Part shown: in pieces, positions 7,169 to 8,114 of the stretch
Layout: every line of letters starts with the position of its first letter
Position numbering within the stretch: position 1 is the stretch's first letter
Assembly (NCBI GenBank): GCA_030637665.1
Contig: DAOWGA010000171.1
Span: 1-8,114 of the forward strand
Length of the DNA: 8,114 nt
From: Lysobacterales bacterium
GTDB lineage: Bacteria > Pseudomonadota > Gammaproteobacteria > Xanthomonadales > SZUA-36
Reading direction: 5' to 3'
The notes under the pieces: model-generated
The model's database searches: none
What the model was told of the DNA's origin: nothing
Seen by the model: the letters and a program-made list of their open reading frames with translations, nothing else
Made by a program: the position numbers and the translations under genes

Positions 7169-7804
7169 ATGGCAGACATGGTACAGAGAATCGCCAAAAA
7201 GCTATACCAGGGCGACATTGAAGCGGTAGGTGAGTTGGTCCAGGATGCACTGGACGCGGGAATGGCACCAGGCGAGGTTCTGAAGGACGCGCTGCTCGCC
7301 GGTATGGACGAGGTCGGCCGGGATTTCAAGGAGGGCGTTCTCTTTGTGCCCGAGGTGCTTTTCGCCGCACGGGCCATGCATGCCGGTATGGATTTGTTGC
7401 GACCGCTGCTGGCTGACAGTGAAATCGCCAGTTCGGGCAAGTGCGTCCTGGGAACAGTTAAAGGTGACCTGCATGACATTGGCAAGAATCTGGTCACGAT
7501 GATGCTGGAAGGGGGGGGCTTTGAGGCCATCGATCTGGGGATTGACCTGGAGCCGGGCACTTTTGTGGACGCTGTCCGCGAGCACAAGCCCGATGTTGTC
7601 GGGATGAGCGCCTTGCTGACCACCACCATGCTCCAGATGAAGGCGACAATTGAGGCCCTGGAAGAGGCTGGGCTGCGGGACTCGGTCAAGATCATGATCG
7701 GCGGCGCGCCGGTGACGGCCGCTTTTGCCGTGCAGATCGGCGCTGATGCGTACGCCCCGGACGCAGCCACTGCGGTGGAAATGGCGCGTGAGTTGATGGC
7801 TTAA
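7169..7804 (+). CDS. Corrinoid (cobalamin-binding) protein, cognate partner of the MttB homologue
   Basis: The 211-residue protein has the two-domain layout of MttC/MtgC/MtbC-type corrinoid carriers. A helical B12-binding_2 cap covers about residues 1-88, with the conserved LLAGMDEVGRDFKEG and FVPEVLFAARAM helices. A Rossmann-like B12 domain follows from about residue 90. The base-off/His-on signature D100-L-H102-D-I-G105 supplies the histidine that ligates cobalt. GMSALLTT and IGGAPVT are the other two cobalamin-tail contact segments. The protein accepts the methyl group from the upstream methyltransferase and hands it to a second methyltransferase, usually toward tetrahydrofolate, which is not in this window. 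It needs a reductive activase when Co(I) oxidises, also not seen here. The start is set by TAGGAGGT eight bases upstream. MetH-like function is unlikely because the protein stands alone at carrier size. Confidence 0.94.
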   Translation: MADMVQRIAKKLYQGDIEAVGELVQDALDAGMAPGEVLKDALLAGMDEVGRDFKEGVLFVPEVLFAARAMHAGMDLLRPLLADSEIASSGKCVLGTVKGDLHDIGKNLVTMMLEGGGFEAIDLGIDLEPGTFVDAVREHKPDVVGMSALLTTTMLQMKATIEALEEAGLRDSVKIMIGGAPVTAAFAVQIGADAYAPDAATAVEMARELMA

Positions 7805-7811
7805 CCGCGAC

Positions 7812-7827
7812 TATCCGCCGTGAGAGA
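7812..7827 (+). repeat. Direct repeat copy 1: TATCC-GCC-GTGAGAGA
   Basis: TATCC (7812-7816), three bases, then GTGAGAGA (7820-7827). The same two blocks with a four-base gap recur at 7917-7933. A looser version, TATCC at 7829-7833 followed by GTGAG at 7841-7845, lies between. Such spaced repeats could be regulator sites, but chance is not excluded. Confidence 0.3.
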
Positions 7828-7916
7828 ATATCCAACGCGAGTGAGCCGATTATTGTGGGTGCATGCATACGCTTTAGCAAATCAATTCGCCTGCACGGCT
7901 TCGAGTTTCCGATTGT

Positions 7917-7933
7917 TATCCCGGGGTGAGAGA
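7917..7933 (+). repeat. Direct repeat copy 2: TATCC-CGGG-GTGAGAGA
   Basis: This is the second copy of the TATCC...GTGAGAGA element, 105-106 bases downstream of the first. It overlaps the left arm and loop of the hairpin at 7917-7941, so the same bases could act as DNA site or RNA structure. Confidence 0.3.
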
Positions 7934-7941
7934 CCCCGATA
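7917..7941 (+). promoter_or_regulatory. Strong hairpin shortly before the PLP enzyme ribosome-binding site
   Basis: CGGGGT (7922-7927) pairs perfectly with ACCCCG (7933-7938) around a GAGAG loop. TAT (7917-7919) and ATA (7939-7941) extend it past a two-base CC bulge. It ends about 18 bases before AAGGAGG (7959-7965). There is no T-tract directly after it, so an mRNA control or stability element is more likely than a terminator. Confidence 0.4.
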
Positions 7942-7971
7942 GACATACCGTATCTTTCAAGGAGGCAAACC

Positions 7972-8114
7972 ATGGCAGAACGAGAGAAGTGGGGGCCGAG
8001 CACAACTGCCTTACACGCAGGCTACAGCCCGGTTCCGATGGACATGACACCCTTCAGGTCTTTTGTCCCACCGGTGATTCAAAGCGCGGTCTTTCCCCTC
8101 AGTGATGTCGACCA
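7972..8114 (+). CDS. Cys/Met metabolism PLP-dependent enzyme (O-acetylhomoserine sulfhydrylase / methionine gamma-lyase type), 3' end cut off
   Basis: Only the first 47 codons are present. The N-terminal region reads STTALHAGYSPVP, then FVPPVIQSAVFPLSD. This matches the T-x-A-L-H-A-G start and the P-P-I-x-Q-T-x-x-F motif of the Cys_Met_Meta_PP family, fold-type I PLP enzymes. Members include O-acetylhomoserine sulfhydrylase, cystathionine gamma-synthase/lyase and methionine gamma-lyase. They carry out gamma-elimination or replacement on homoserine, homocysteine or methionine derivatives. The catalytic lysine and the residues that separate the subfamilies lie beyond the window, so the exact reaction is open. 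AAGGAGG (7959-7965), six bases before the ATG, fixes the start. Its place after a methyl-carrier protein raises a link between methyl transfer and sulfur amino-acid metabolism. Confidence 0.8.
   Translation, partial: MAEREKWGPSTTALHAGYSPVPMDMTPFRSFVPPVIQSAVFPLSDVD

Larger units (their letters stand above)
7805..7971 (+). promoter_or_regulatory. Structured 167-base leader before the PLP enzyme gene, candidate cis-regulatory region
   Basis: No ORF fills this gap. It contains a perfect TGCATGCA palindrome (7860-7867) and AGCCG (7844-7848) able to pair with CGGCT (7896-7900). TGCA at 7860-7863 and 7892-7895 could extend that pairing inside. A strong GC hairpin and a repeated element are listed separately. 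I cannot match it to the SAM-I, SAM-II, SAH or cobalamin riboswitch consensus as I remember them. A promoter may also lie here but none stands out. Confidence 0.35.

Overview
The window is a run of eight genes, all on the + strand. The first and last are cut by the window edges, and no untranslated stretch exceeds about 170 bases. Clear Shine-Dalgarno sites, a moderately high G+C content and the gene families suggest a proteobacterium, possibly a gammaproteobacterium. That taxonomic guess rests on impression, not on a marker gene. No rRNA, tRNA, CRISPR array, insertion sequence or phage gene was seen.

Layout: (1) the 3' part of a fused HdrC-HdrB-type iron-sulfur protein (to 1271); (2) an aspartate/glutamate racemase-family protein with both catalytic-position cysteines (1300-2088), visibly more AT-rich in its first half than the gene before it; (3) an MFS transporter (2159-3400); (4) a DAO-type FAD oxidoreductase overlapping it by 17 bases (3384-4724); (5) a small NAD(P)-binding atypical SDR protein (4772-5416); (6) a non-pyrrolysine member of the MttB trimethylamine/betaine methyltransferase superfamily (5554-7017); (7) its likely corrinoid partner protein with the DxHxxG cobalamin motif (7169-7804); (8) the first 47 codons of a Cys/Met-metabolism PLP enzyme of the O-acetylhomoserine sulfhydrylase / methionine gamma-lyase type (from 7972).

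Taken together, the window looks like a corrinoid-dependent demethylation locus. The MFS protein could import a methylated compound. The MttB homologue would move one methyl group to the corrinoid protein. The DAO flavoprotein could oxidise the demethylated or a related N-alkyl amino acid. HdrCB would handle electrons linked to methyl-group oxidation or cobalamin re-reduction. The racemase, SDR and PLP enzyme are accessory steps of unknown order. The substrate cannot be read from the sequence. A corrinoid-reactivating protein and a methyl-corrinoid:tetrahydrofolate methyltransferase would be expected but are not in this window.

Non-coding signals are modest. There is a perfect inverted repeat ATGCAAA-N9-TTTGCAT upstream of the MttB homologue. 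A 167-base leader before the PLP enzyme holds a strong hairpin close to the ribosome-binding site and a repeated TATCC...GTGAGAGA element. Two weaker hairpins lie in other gaps.
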